Notes under the pieces: model-generated
What the model saw: the letters and a program-made list of their open reading frames with translations, nothing else
Told to the model about the DNA's origin: nothing
Databases searched by the model: none
Position numbers and translations under genes: made by a program
Source: Evansella halocellulosilytica
GTDB taxonomy: Bacteria > Bacillota > Bacilli > Bacillales > Salisediminibacteriaceae
Assembly (NCBI RefSeq): GCF_002335745.1
Contig: NZ_NIST01000001.1
Location: forward strand, 2,581,370-2,645,369
Direction of reading: 5' to 3'
DNA: 64,000 nt
Shown: piece after piece, positions 45,168-54,298 of the stretch
Numbering within the stretch: the first letter of the stretch is position 1
Layout of the letters: each line of letters begins with the position of its first letter

Positions 45168-45668
45168 TTATTCATTATCGAGAATATTCGTAAGAAATCC
45201 TTCTCGACCAGTTTGGTTGTGAAGAAAATCGATACCATAATAAGAGGTGAAGCCCATAACGACTGACCAGATGGTGACACTGACCGTCATCCAAAACGTG
45301 ATTTGCTTCTTTTTTCCTCCAAATCCCATTGCTAAGACTGCCCCTAAATGACTGCCGATAAGAATAGGTGATAATAATGCTAATCCAGGGAGACCATATT
45401 TTTTCCATACTCTTTCTGCACGAGCTTGCCTTTTTTTAGAAGGTTCCTTTCCTTTCTTTTCTTTCCGGTGTTGTAACCACCTCTTAACTTGATCCATCAG
45501 TAATATGAGCAACCATATTGTCAGGATATTTCCTAAGAAAGCAAGTAGCGTGACAGGGAGAGCGTGTAATCCAGCAACAACACCTAATGGGATGACTCCG
45601 ACAACTTCAAAAAAAGGAATTGCCGCTAATAAAAAGACAAATAAATAAGCAACATAAATACTCAACAT
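45168..45668 (-). CDS. Small multidrug export family protein (PF06695 type)
   Basis: A 166-residue protein with four helices. Pattern of the family: FEVVGVIPLGVVAGLHALPV at the first turn, LLALLSPILIGSHLGAVLAM-like block after a basic loop (KEKKGKEPSKKRQARAERV), and a last helix near the C-terminus. The family name comes from limited data; substrates are not proven. AGGAGGAAT precedes the ATG. Confidence 0.78.
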   Translation of the reverse strand: MLSIYVAYLFVFLLAAIPFFEVVGVIPLGVVAGLHALPVTLLAFLGNILTIWLLILLMDQVKRWLQHRKEKKGKEPSKKRQARAERVWKKYGLPGLALLSPILIGSHLGAVLAMGFGGKKKQITFWMTVSVTIWSVVMGFTSYYGIDFLHNQTGREGFLTNILDNE

Positions 45669-45870
45669 GTATTCCTCCTCAACATCTATTTGTTCGAAAT
45701 TATTTTCGTTTCTCTTTATCCACTAAAAAAACGGTTATGAGTATTTTTTAGAACGAAACTTTATTCGATCAAACATAGTGTAAATGATATTATGCAAAAT
45801 GTAAAGTATTATTAACATTATGTTATAGATATTTTGCATAAATGGGTGAAGGAATACGATTACGAATGTT

Positions 45871-46086
45871 TTATAAATCTAAATCATTTTGGTGATGACC
45901 ATTGGGTAACAACCGGTAGATAAGGATGGCAAGTGAGGGGAGGAAAATATAGAGAACAAAGATATTCTTTAGAATCGGGAAGGCTTCAAGGACTGAGAAA
46001 AGAACAAGAAATAAAAAGGTCAGGAAGGGAGCATATTTTGCTAATTTTTCGCGTTTTGTTCGATACCGCTTTTGTTTTCGTTTCAA
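45871..46086 (-). CDS. Small two-helix membrane protein
   Basis: A 71-residue protein with a strongly basic start (KRKQKRYRTKREK) and two helices (~20-36 and ~40-58). The frame extends to 46131, but ATGGAGAGA before the TTG at 46086 makes that the better start. No family recognised. It could be an unassigned Bacillus membrane peptide. Confidence 0.5.
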   Translation of the reverse strand: MKRKQKRYRTKREKLAKYAPFLTFLFLVLFSVLEAFPILKNIFVLYIFLPSLAILIYRLLPNGHHQNDLDL

Positions 46087-46183
46087 TGCTATTCTCTCCA
46101 TAAACATGTATTTTTTAACTATTCTAGTCATAGCTGTCCCGGTTTAAACAAACCTACTTGGACAAAACAGCCTCACTAAAGCA

Positions 46184-46216
46184 AAAAAAGATCCGGTTAT
46201 CACGAGTGATAACCGG
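46184..46216 (-). terminator. Strong terminator beyond the aldo/keto reductase
   Basis: CCGGTTATCAC-GA-GTGATAACCGG stem followed on the minus strand by a T7 run. Confidence 0.88.
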
Positions 46217-46306
46217 AAAAAGGGAAAAATAGCTCCACCAACGGAGAGGGCCCACTCTTAAACATAGTTTTATCCGAACCTCTGACACGTTGAGGCAGTG
46301 AATACA
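46217..46306 (-). ncRNA. Possible 3'-UTR small RNA with C-rich motif
   Basis: Between the reductase stop and its terminator, the minus strand shows hairpins CCTC/GAGG and CTCC-GTTGGT-GGAG, and single-stranded CCCTCTCC and TTTTTCCC motifs like the C-rich seed regions of Gram-positive regulatory RNAs. No family was recognised and no promoter was identified. Confidence 0.25.
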
Positions 46307-47212
46307 TTATGGTACTTCATGTCCCATTGAGCTATGGAGAATTTCAAACCACTGATCTAACGTTAACTGATGGTTTAATGAATGAACGGCTGAGTCAATT
46401 CTTGATTTTTTTCCTGAACCAATGATCGGCATGATGTTAGCAGGGTGAGCAAGGATCCATGCAAAAATGACTTGATCGATGCTTTCGGCATTTATTTCAT
46501 GTTGAATGTTTGTTAACGTTTCCCGTAATCGGACAGCTTTTTCGTCATCACTAAAGAAAACCTTTCCACCTGCTAATGGAGACCATGCCATTGGCGGTAT
46601 TCTTTTTTCAAGGCATAAATCGAGCGTTCCATCTTCAATATTTTCTAATTGGTATGGTGAAACCTCAATTTGATTCGTTACTAAGTCAAGATCTAAATAA
46701 GATTGAAGCATGGCTAACTGATGCCTTTTAAAGTTTGATACACCGAAGGTCCTGACTTTCCCGGAGTCTTTAAGTTCTGTAAATGCTTCTGCAACTTGTT
46801 CGGGGTCCATGAATGGATCCGGGCGATGGATGAGTAACGTATCAATATAATCAGTTTTTAAATTTCTTAATGAGTGATCAACCGATTCAAGTATATGCTG
46901 TTTACTCGTATTGTAATGATGTGATTGATGGTGCGGACGATTTGGTGACTTCAAGACAATCCCGCACTTTGTCACAATTTCTATTTTCTCACGAATATCG
47001 GGATTGAGTGATAATGCTTCACCGAATAATTGTTCACACATATAACCTCCATAAATATCAGCATGATCAAATGTCGTAATCCCTTTTTCAATACAATGTT
47101 CGATTAATGATAACGTTTCTTCTTTAGAATAATTCCACTCGTTTAGTCTCCATAATCCGTGAATGAGGCGAGAGTAACTTAGTTCGTTTGTTAGTTTAAT
47201 TCTTTCCACCAT
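46307..47212 (-). CDS. Aldo/keto reductase (YdhF-like)
   Basis: A 301-residue NADPH-dependent oxidoreductase with a TIM barrel. Catalytic tetrad visible: Asp in DHADIYGGY with the Tyr, Lys in VTKCGI, His in LLIHRPDP. Cofactor region is GSGKKSRIDSAVHSL. It resembles YdhF/YcsN-type reductases of unknown natural substrate. AAAGGAGGAG precedes the ATG. Single-gene unit, possibly a stress gene. Confidence 0.88.
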   Translation of the reverse strand: MVERIKLTNELSYSRLIHGLWRLNEWNYSKEETLSLIEHCIEKGITTFDHADIYGGYMCEQLFGEALSLNPDIREKIEIVTKCGIVLKSPNRPHHQSHHYNTSKQHILESVDHSLRNLKTDYIDTLLIHRPDPFMDPEQVAEAFTELKDSGKVRTFGVSNFKRHQLAMLQSYLDLDLVTNQIEVSPYQLENIEDGTLDLCLEKRIPPMAWSPLAGGKVFFSDDEKAVRLRETLTNIQHEINAESIDQVIFAWILAHPANIMPIIGSGKKSRIDSAVHSLNHQLTLDQWFEILHSSMGHEVP

Positions 47213-47313
47213 TTCTCCTCCTTTAGCACTTTACTACCCTATATTAAACCGTTTTTATAGTCTGATTACAAATGATTTTTGTCTAAAACGAAAAATGGAA
47301 GCCTATTTATATC

Positions 47314-47329
47314 TAAGTCTGGAGACTTA
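47314..47329. promoter_or_regulatory. 16-bp perfect palindrome
   Basis: TAAGTCT-GG-AGACTTA lies between the divergent reductase and RND pump genes. It is a candidate repressor operator; a small ACCGTC/GACGGT-TTTT hairpin follows at 47337. Confidence 0.4.
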
Positions 47330-47491
47330 TGAAAATACCGTCTTCTGACGGTTTTATCGCAATAGGAAAATCTATATCGTATTGAAGTGAAGGAAGAAAA
47401 GGGGAATATTTGTAACCTTTTCCATTTTTAGTTGTTTTATAAAGGTGTCTTATATTTCGCTCGTCAAATATACACGGTGGGAGAGAGAAGA

Positions 47492-50400
47492 ATGCAATTG
47501 TTAAAGATGTTGTTAAAAAGGAAATTACTAGTTGGATTAATGGTTGTTTTTGTCGTTATGGTTGGCAGCTATTCAATCGGAAAGATGGGAAAAGAATTGT
47601 TTCCTCCGATTACGATGGATTATACCGCTGTATACATTCAAGCTGGTGAAATGGCTGCTATTGATGTAGAGGAACGAATTACGATTCCAGTAGAACAGAC
47701 AATATCGAATGTTGATGGAGTCGAATCGATCGAATCAAATACAACAATTGGAAACAGTGTCATTACATTAACCCTTGAGGAAGGAAGAGGGGATGAAGTA
47801 ACAAAAGATGTTGAAGCATCACTTGCTGGACTTCAGTCTGACATCCCGGAGGTCGATGATTATCAGGTGTTTGCGTTTTCTACAGATCAGCCTTTTGAGT
47901 TTTATATGGACCTTTCAGGTGGCTCTTTGAAAGAAATGTCAGCCTTTGCTCGGGAAGTTGTGAAGCCTAGGCTAGAAGGGTTGGGTGAAGTTCGAGAAGT
48001 CAACTTAAACGGATTAATGGAAAAAGAATATATCATTAATTTAGATCAAGAGGCATTGCAAAATAACGGGCTTGAAGTTCAACAAGTCATTCAGTCGATT
48101 GAGCAGGCAAATTTAGAAGCGACTGTTGGCGAATTAAAAGGGGAAGATCATGAACCACTTTTACGCTGGAATACATCGCTTACAAGTATTGAAGATATTG
48201 AAGAATTAAAAATACCTACGATGGAAAGCATCATTTCCTTATCTGAAGTAAGTGATGTTTATGAGCAGGAAAGTCAAGAATCTTCTTTTATTTGGAAAGA
48301 CGGCTCAAAGGACTTTATTTTTATTGAAATTGGTCGTACAAATGGCTATACCCAAATAGATCTTGCAGAAGCTGTTCGCGACGAAGTTCAAGCTATTCAT
48401 GATGAAGGTCTTGTCGAAGGCTTCCAGTTTAACGAAGTCGTTGCTCAAGCTGATTATGTATCAGACTCCATCGGTGGGGTTAGTAACAATGTCATCATCG
48501 GTGGGATACTTGCACTCGTCGTATTAATGCTGTTCTTAAGAAATGTTAGAGCAACCTTCATTGTCGGCCTTACGATACCGATATCGATTTTATTAACCTT
48601 CGCCGTAATGTGGATGCTTGATTACAGCTTTAACATGCTATCGCTAATTGCTTTAGGACTTGGAATCGGTATGATGGTAGATGCCTCAATCGTTATACTT
48701 GAATCGATTTATCGGAAAAAAGAGCAAGGTCTTAAAGGAACTGAAGCGGTCGTTCGTGGAGTAAGAGAGGTTGCAACAGCTGTCATTGCTTCGATGCTAA
48801 CAACCGTTGTCGTATTTTTACCTGTAGGATTGTTTGGCGGTGAGTTTGGGCCGTTTATTATCGTTCTATCTGTTGTTGTTGTGATCACGCTCGTAAGTTC
48901 AGTTGTTATTTCTTTTACACTTATTCCTTCTCTAGCAGAGAACTTTTTGAAGCTAAAAGAGAAGAAAAAAGCGAAAAAAGAAAGTAAACTAATCAACCTC
49001 TATGGGAAGTGTATCGACTGGATATCGACGAAAAAACGCCGGATGTTCGGTTTCATTGCGCTCTTCATCGTCATATTTGGTTCATCTTTAGCGCTAACAA
49101 CGAAGGTACCGATGACGGTTTTACCAGATATGTTAAACAGGTATTCAGAAGTAGTGATTCAACTGGAAAATGGTGTGTCTGCTGAGGAGCGTGAGGAGAT
49201 CATCGAAGCATTTTACGAAAAGTTGGATCACGTAGATGACCTAGAATCGAGCATCGTTATGGATGATCCAGAGATGATTTTTGCGTTAATTAATATGACG
49301 AAAGGTGAAGATATTTCGGTCGAGCAAGATGATGTTAATGAGCAAATTTTTGCTGCATTACGAGAACTGGAAGAAGAGTACCCGGTTAGTCAAACTGGTG
49401 GAATGGCAACAGGACCTTCTCAGACTCCAGTACAATTGAAAGTAAAAGGTGAAAATCTTGATGAGTTAAAAACGATTGCAGAAGATTTTCAAACAGATCT
49501 TGGCAACATAGAAGGGGTGACGAACAGTACATCCTCTATGGCTGCTGCAATTGAAGAGCAAAGAATTGTGCTTAAAGAAGATGAAATTGAAGAAGATGGG
49601 CTGACGGCGTCGATGTTGTATCAGCATTTACAAGGAACATTTATTGACTATCCAATTGGTGAACTTAATGAAAATGGTGTACCTGTTAAAATGATTGCGA
49701 AAACGCAAGACGCTATAGAAAACATTGATGATGTCATGAGCAATGAAGTGCAAACGATGCAAGGGATGGAAAGCTTGTCAAAGTATATGAGTTTAGAAGA
49801 AGGATTATCTCCAAATGAAATCCTCCGAGAAGATGGTGAGCGTTACGCCACTATTTCCGGTCAAATTGAAGGAAGAGACTTAGGGGCGGTTACGAGAGAT
49901 ATTGAACAATTAATTCGCGATACGGATGTACCGCTCGGTTATTCGGTTTCGACAGGAGGAGATATTGCTGCACAGCAGGAAATGATCCAAGATTTATTAG
50001 TTGTACTTGGTATATCAATCTTCCTCGTATATGTTGTTATGGCTGTACAGTTTAATAATTTAATCCATCCATTCATTGTCATGTCGATTATTCCTATGAC
50101 TGCAATAGGTGCAATATTTGCCTTATTAATTACACAACGGGAATTAAGTATTCTTTCGGCAATGGGACTGCTCATGTTAATTGGAATAGTCTTAAATAAT
50201 GCAATCTTGTTAATTGACCGCATTAAACAGTTAAGACTTGAAGGAATGTCAGTAAAAGAAGCTGTCGTTGAAGCTGGAAAAAACCGGATACGACCGATTT
50301 TTATGACAACGTTAACGACAATTGGAGGTATGCTTCCACTTGCAATTGCAACAGGAGCTTCCGGTAATTACCAAGCACCATTAGCAACTGTTATTATTGG

Positions 50401-50536
50401 CGGGTTGTTATTTGCAACATTTATTACATTAATTTTAATTCCTTCATTGTATGTTCTGCTACATCGTACTGGAAAAGGTTTTAAACGATTGTTTAAAAGG
50501 AAGGGAGAAAAGGAAGAGTCTGATATCGCTGCCTAA
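47492..50536 (+). CDS. RND-family efflux pump, SwrC/AcrB type
   Basis: A 1014-residue proton-driven exporter with the AcrB layout: helix 1, large loop, helices 2-6 (~350-490), helix 7, second large loop, helices 8-12 (~830-1000). GLGIGMMVDASIVILE and GIVLNNAILLIDRI are the paired RND motifs; the Asp in the first is the proton relay. Gram-positive SwrC (YerP) exports surfactin-like lipopeptides and drugs without an outer-membrane partner, and no adaptor gene is beside this one. GGGAGAGAG precedes the ATG at 47492. Confidence 0.9.
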   Translation: MQLLKMLLKRKLLVGLMVVFVVMVGSYSIGKMGKELFPPITMDYTAVYIQAGEMAAIDVEERITIPVEQTISNVDGVESIESNTTIGNSVITLTLEEGRGDEVTKDVEASLAGLQSDIPEVDDYQVFAFSTDQPFEFYMDLSGGSLKEMSAFAREVVKPRLEGLGEVREVNLNGLMEKEYIINLDQEALQNNGLEVQQVIQSIEQANLEATVGELKGEDHEPLLRWNTSLTSIEDIEELKIPTMESIISLSEVSDVYEQESQESSFIWKDGSKDFIFIEIGRTNGYTQIDLAEAVRDEVQAIHDEGLVEGFQFNEVVAQADYVSDSIGGVSNNVIIGGILALVVLMLFLRNVRATFIVGLTIPISILLTFAVMWMLDYSFNMLSLIALGLGIGMMVDASIVILESIYRKKEQGLKGTEAVVRGVREVATAVIASMLTTVVVFLPVGLFGGEFGPFIIVLSVVVVITLVSSVVISFTLIPSLAENFLKLKEKKKAKKESKLINLYGKCIDWISTKKRRMFGFIALFIVIFGSSLALTTKVPMTVLPDMLNRYSEVVIQLENGVSAEEREEIIEAFYEKLDHVDDLESSIVMDDPEMIFALINMTKGEDISVEQDDVNEQIFAALRELEEEYPVSQTGGMATGPSQTPVQLKVKGENLDELKTIAEDFQTDLGNIEGVTNSTSSMAAAIEEQRIVLKEDEIEEDGLTASMLYQHLQGTFIDYPIGELNENGVPVKMIAKTQDAIENIDDVMSNEVQTMQGMESLSKYMSLEEGLSPNEILREDGERYATISGQIEGRDLGAVTRDIEQLIRDTDVPLGYSVSTGGDIAAQQEMIQDLLVVLGISIFLVYVVMAVQFNNLIHPFIVMSIIPMTAIGAIFALLITQRELSILSAMGLLMLIGIVLNNAILLIDRIKQLRLEGMSVKEAVVEAGKNRIRPIFMTTLTTIGGMLPLAIATGASGNYQAPLATVIIGGLLFATFITLILIPSLYVLLHRTGKGFKRLFKRKGEKEESDIAA

Positions 50537-50545
50537 AGCACATTC

Positions 50546-50600
50546 AAGGGATGCCCAAAATAGGGCATTCCTCTTTAAGGGCTTTATACGTGAGATCTCA
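50546..50600 (+). terminator. Hairpin and repeat after the RND pump gene
   Basis: GGGATGCCC-AAAATA-GGGCATTCC forms a stem close to the stop codon and probably terminates transcription. It runs into the stretch ending ACGTGAGATCTC that resembles 38657-38688. Confidence 0.6.
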
Positions 50601-50729
50601 TATGTTTTTTTACTGCGTGTCAGGGTAAACGAACGATAGAGGAAATTATCATGATAATGTCACCATTTTATGTGAAAACTAAGTTGAAAACGTGGACTCA
50701 TTAGCCTGATAAAAAAAGGAGTGTAATGG

Positions 50730-52676
50730 ATGGCGTTAAATGTCACACAAAAATTAATAAAAGAACATTTAATCTCAGGAACGATGACGCCTGGTGAAGA
50801 AATTGGTTTGAAAATCGATCAGACGTTAACACAAGATGCAACTGGAACAATGGTCATGCTTGAACTTGAAGCAATGGGAATTGAGCGGGCAAAAACTGAA
50901 GCATCAGCTCAATATGTCGATCATAATATCATTCAAGTTGACAGCAAGAATCCTGATGATCACTTGTTTTTACAAAGTGCAACGAGACGATTTGGACTTT
51001 ATTATAGTCAGCCGGGAAATGGTGTGAGTCACCCCGTTCATATGCAGCGAATTGCTATTCCTGGTAAAACGTTGTTAGGTTCAGACAGCCATACTTGTGC
51101 GAATGGGTGTATGGGGATGTTAGCGATGGGTGCTGGAGGAATCGATGTAGCAATGGCAATTGCTGGCGAACCGATTTATATAAAGATGCCTAAAGTGTGG
51201 GGAATTAAATTAACTGGAAAATTAAATGACTGGGTGAGTGCAAAAGATGTCATCTTAGAATTATTGCGCCGTCATGATGTCAAAGGCGGTGTCGGAACGA
51301 TTATCGAATATTATGGTCCCGGGCTAGATTCATTAGATGCAATGGACCGCCACGTGATCGCAAACATGGGGGCAGAATTAGGTGCAACGACGACTGTTTT
51401 CCCATCGGACAGCGAAGTGAAAAGATTTTTGTCGACTCAAAAAAGAGAAGAAGATTGGGCTGAGCTTGTTGCGGATGATGGCTCAACATATGATTTACAT
51501 GAAGAGATTGATTTGTCCGCGATCGAACCGATGATTGCGAAACCATCAAGTCCTGGAAATGTTGTATGTGTTTCAGAGGTTGAAGGAGAGCCAATTTATC
51601 AATCTTATATAGGCTCGTCTGCAAATCCTGGCTATCGTGATTTTGCCATTGTCGCAGAAATTGTCAAAGGAAAGTCGGTTGCGAGTGGCGTATCGTTTGA
51701 TATTAACCCTTCATCTAGACAAATTTTAACAGATTTAATTAATGAAGGACACATAACGAGTCTTATTTCAGCTGGAGGACGACTGCATCAAGCCGGGTGC
51801 AATGGTTGTATTGGAATGGGGCAAGCACCAGCAACGGGACGGAACAGTTTGCGGACGACTCCCCGTAACTTTCCTGGCAGGTCCGGAACGAGAGAGGACA
51901 GTGTTTACTTATGCAGTCCTGAAACAGCAGCGGCTTCTGCACTTACAGGTAAAATAACTGATCCGAGAACATTAGGTATGGATTACCCACGAGTAAAGGA
52001 ACCGAAGAATCCGACAATTGATGTAGATTTATTAGAAGAACCTTTGCCTTATGAAGAAGCAAAAAAGGTAGAGCTATTTAAAAGTCCGAACATTACTTCG
52101 ATACCTGAAATGGAGCCTCTTCCAGATGAGCTCGATATTCCGATTTTATTAAAAGTGAGTGATAACATATCGACAGATGAGATTCTTGCCGGTGGTGCGC
52201 GCGTACTACCGTATAGAAGTAACTTACAGGAAATCAGCAAATTTTCGTTTGAGATTTTAGATGAAACTTATTACGATCGTGCGCAAAAAATAGTAAAAAA
52301 TGGGGGACATGCCATCGTTGGAGGCTATAATTACGGTCAAGGGTCGAGCCGAGAGCATGCGGCTTTAGCCCCGCGTTTTCTAGGGTTACGAGCAGTCATT
52401 GTTAAAGACTATGCGCGAATTCATTGGCAAAACCTTGTAAATTTTGGTGTTCTCCCACTAACGTTTAAAAATGAGGTGGATTTTGACAAACTCAATGCAG
52501 GGGATGTCATTTCTTTCAGAAGGCTTCGAGAGGAGCTCCAGACTGGTCACGAAATCCATGCATCGATTAATGAGAAGGAATTAACGATTACGTGTATTCA
52601 CTCATTGTCCGAGAGACAAGTCGACATGATGTTGAAAGGTGGATTAATCAATTGGGTTAAAGCAAGACAAGCATAA
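50730..52676 (+). CDS. Aconitate hydratase, short Aquifex type
   Basis: A 648-residue [4Fe-4S] hydro-lyase. Cluster cysteines are in DSHTCANGC and AGCNGCIGMG; the swivel domain is at the C-terminus (VSDNISTDEILAGGARV, then GYNYGQGSSREHAALAPR). It is much shorter than the ~900-residue CitB aconitase of bacilli and matches the compact subgroup named after Aquifex. It would isomerise citrate and isocitrate or a related 2-hydroxy tricarboxylate. AAAGGAG precedes the ATG. It is followed in the same unit by a small zinc-finger protein. Confidence 0.87.
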   Translation: MALNVTQKLIKEHLISGTMTPGEEIGLKIDQTLTQDATGTMVMLELEAMGIERAKTEASAQYVDHNIIQVDSKNPDDHLFLQSATRRFGLYYSQPGNGVSHPVHMQRIAIPGKTLLGSDSHTCANGCMGMLAMGAGGIDVAMAIAGEPIYIKMPKVWGIKLTGKLNDWVSAKDVILELLRRHDVKGGVGTIIEYYGPGLDSLDAMDRHVIANMGAELGATTTVFPSDSEVKRFLSTQKREEDWAELVADDGSTYDLHEEIDLSAIEPMIAKPSSPGNVVCVSEVEGEPIYQSYIGSSANPGYRDFAIVAEIVKGKSVASGVSFDINPSSRQILTDLINEGHITSLISAGGRLHQAGCNGCIGMGQAPATGRNSLRTTPRNFPGRSGTREDSVYLCSPETAAASALTGKITDPRTLGMDYPRVKEPKNPTIDVDLLEEPLPYEEAKKVELFKSPNITSIPEMEPLPDELDIPILLKVSDNISTDEILAGGARVLPYRSNLQEISKFSFEILDETYYDRAQKIVKNGGHAIVGGYNYGQGSSREHAALAPRFLGLRAVIVKDYARIHWQNLVNFGVLPLTFKNEVDFDKLNAGDVISFRRLREELQTGHEIHASINEKELTITCIHSLSERQVDMMLKGGLINWVKARQA

Positions 52677-52690
52677 GGAGGTGTACAAAA

Positions 52691-52864
52691 GTGAGTCATG
52701 AAAATCGATGTAAAGCTTGTGATGGTTCTGGATTGTTAATGGATGATGAAGAGTGGAGATACCCTTGTACAGTGTGCGGCGGTGATGGTGTGATGAGTCT
52801 AGGGGAGAAGCCGGAACCAGACAAGCCCTTTTCAGTTGATCAAAATAATCGCACACTTGAATAA
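52691..52864 (+). CDS. 57-residue DnaJ-type zinc-finger protein
   Basis: A GTG-started frame with AAGGAGG upstream, 14 bp after the aconitase gene. It contains two CxxCxGxG motifs (CKACDGSG and CTVCGGDG), the Zn-binding repeat of the DnaJ cysteine-rich domain, plus an acidic tail. Coupling with aconitase suggests a helper for the Fe-S enzyme or metal handling; this is inferred. Its existence rests on the ribosome site, the paired motifs and a terminator directly after. Confidence 0.75.
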   Translation: MSHENRCKACDGSGLLMDDEEWRYPCTVCGGDGVMSLGEKPEPDKPFSVDQNNRTLE

Positions 52865-52877
52865 AAATGATGCAATA

Positions 52878-52909
52878 AGCAGTCAGTTATCATGTACTGG
52901 CTGCTTTTC
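52878..52909 (+). terminator. Terminator after the aconitase unit
   Basis: AGCAGTCAGT/ACTGGCTGCT stem followed by TTTTCT. Confidence 0.8.
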
Positions 52910-52990
52910 TAATGAACCGTTTTGCTAACGAGATTGTTTGTCAATATGGTATAATTTGTTTTTAATTTATAATATGGAGAGGCGGTCACG

Positions 52991-53710
52991 ATGGTAAAAG
53001 TTATTTTGTTTGATTTAGATGGGACATTGCTTCCGATGGATACAAATGCATTTGTAAACCATTACATAAAGGAATTGGCACCGAAAGTAGGGCATATCGT
53101 TGATCCGAAACAATTTGTACAGGCGCTCATGGCTGGAACTGAAGCGATGATTAAAAATTTAGATTCTAGCAAGACGAATGAGAAAGTATTTGAAGAAGCG
53201 TTTTTACCGTTATTAGGTGTAAAAAAAGAAGACATTTGGCCAACATTAGATGATTTTTATGAAACGGTGTTTCCGACGTTTTCATATATGTGTCAGCCGA
53301 CACCGGAAGCAAAAAAAGTGGTTGAAGAAGCTGTCGACCAAGGTTATCGTCTCGCAATAGCGACGAACCCGGTCTTCCCGAAAGCAGCTATTTACCACAG
53401 ATTAAATTGGGCAGGAATTGATAAAATCCCTTTTGAAATTGTAACTGTGTATGAAGAAAATGTTTTTACAAAGCCACATGCTCAATATTATCAAGATCTA
53501 TCAGACCGGTTAAATGTGAAGCCGGAAGAATGTATGATGGTAGGAAACGATATGCAGGAAGATATGGTTGCGAGTGAAATAGGGATGAAAACATTCCTAA
53601 TTGAAGGAAATGTTATTGACCGCGGCCAACCGCAATATCAAATGAATGATCGAGGAACGATAGAACAATTTTATAATCAGTTAAAGCAGAAAACGGGATT
53701 ATTTGCATGA
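52991..53710 (+). CDS. HAD-superfamily hydrolase
   Basis: A 239-residue phosphatase-like enzyme: motif I FDLDGTLLPMDT, motif II AIATNP, Lys of motif III in FTKPHAQYY, motif IV GNDMQEDM. The helical cap lies between motifs I and II (C1 type). Probably a phosphatase of small metabolites; substrate unknown. GGAGAGGCGG precedes the ATG, and a terminator follows. Confidence 0.87.
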   Translation: MVKVILFDLDGTLLPMDTNAFVNHYIKELAPKVGHIVDPKQFVQALMAGTEAMIKNLDSSKTNEKVFEEAFLPLLGVKKEDIWPTLDDFYETVFPTFSYMCQPTPEAKKVVEEAVDQGYRLAIATNPVFPKAAIYHRLNWAGIDKIPFEIVTVYEENVFTKPHAQYYQDLSDRLNVKPEECMMVGNDMQEDMVASEIGMKTFLIEGNVIDRGQPQYQMNDRGTIEQFYNQLKQKTGLFA

Positions 53711-53717
53711 AGCAGAA

Positions 53718-53746
53718 AGAGGACTCTTGTGGAAGTCCTCTTTTTT
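53718..53746 (+). terminator. Terminator of the HAD gene
   Basis: AGAGGACT-TGTGGA-AGTCCTCT stem followed by TTTTTT (the C before the loop is unpaired). Confidence 0.85.
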
Positions 53747-53749
53747 GAA

Positions 53750-54004
53750 TTAATTTTTAACTAGCTCATGGGTCAGTTCTTGCTCAAGAAATCCTGCCAA
53801 ACCAATGTTGCTTTCTAAATCGACAATGTATATTGTCTTATTATTTTTTACCCATGAAACGTATGTGGAGTAAAATGGATGGCTTTCTTTAAAATATTTC
53901 TCCAGCTCTTCTCTTTCAGAACAAATGTCTTTCACTTTCCCTTTTCCAACATATTCACTTCTGCCGTGTTTATTAACGTAAACAGTATCTCCAACATTAA
54001 ACAA
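53750..54004 (-). CDS. Small SH3/KOW-like protein
   Basis: An 84-residue protein with a beta-rich start (FNVGDTVYVNKHG, then YVGKGKVKDI) that looks like a small SH3 or KOW barrel, and a charged C-terminus. TTGGAGTG before the TTG at 54004 fits better than the GTG at 54013. No family recognised; convergent with the HAD gene. Confidence 0.55.
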   Translation of the reverse strand: MFNVGDTVYVNKHGRSEYVGKGKVKDICSEREELEKYFKESHPFYSTYVSWVKNNKTIYIVDLESNIGLAGFLEQELTHELVKN

Positions 54005-54298
54005 AATGATCACTCCAATACTAAAGAAGTTATTTTAATCTATGATGATAAGAATGACTTTATTTTATCATATCCAGCTAAACAATCCCTACCCTTTCTT
54101 ATCATCCAATCGTTCCATTTTCTGCCCCAATTTAATCTAATTCGTCAGGAGTTTATATTTCAAAGCTTGAGCTTCATTGGGTTAAGTTTTACGTATTTCT
54201 TGTTGTATTCAAAAGGATTTTTCAATTATAAGGAGAACCATATTTGAGAGGTTCATTTTATAGGTCATTTGAAAAAACACATTGAGGGGAGAATGACG

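Noticed and set aside
53879-54247. Plus-strand frame of 122 codons
   Set aside because: It lies antisense to the small SH3/KOW-like gene, has no ribosome site and codes for a Phe-rich low-complexity product.
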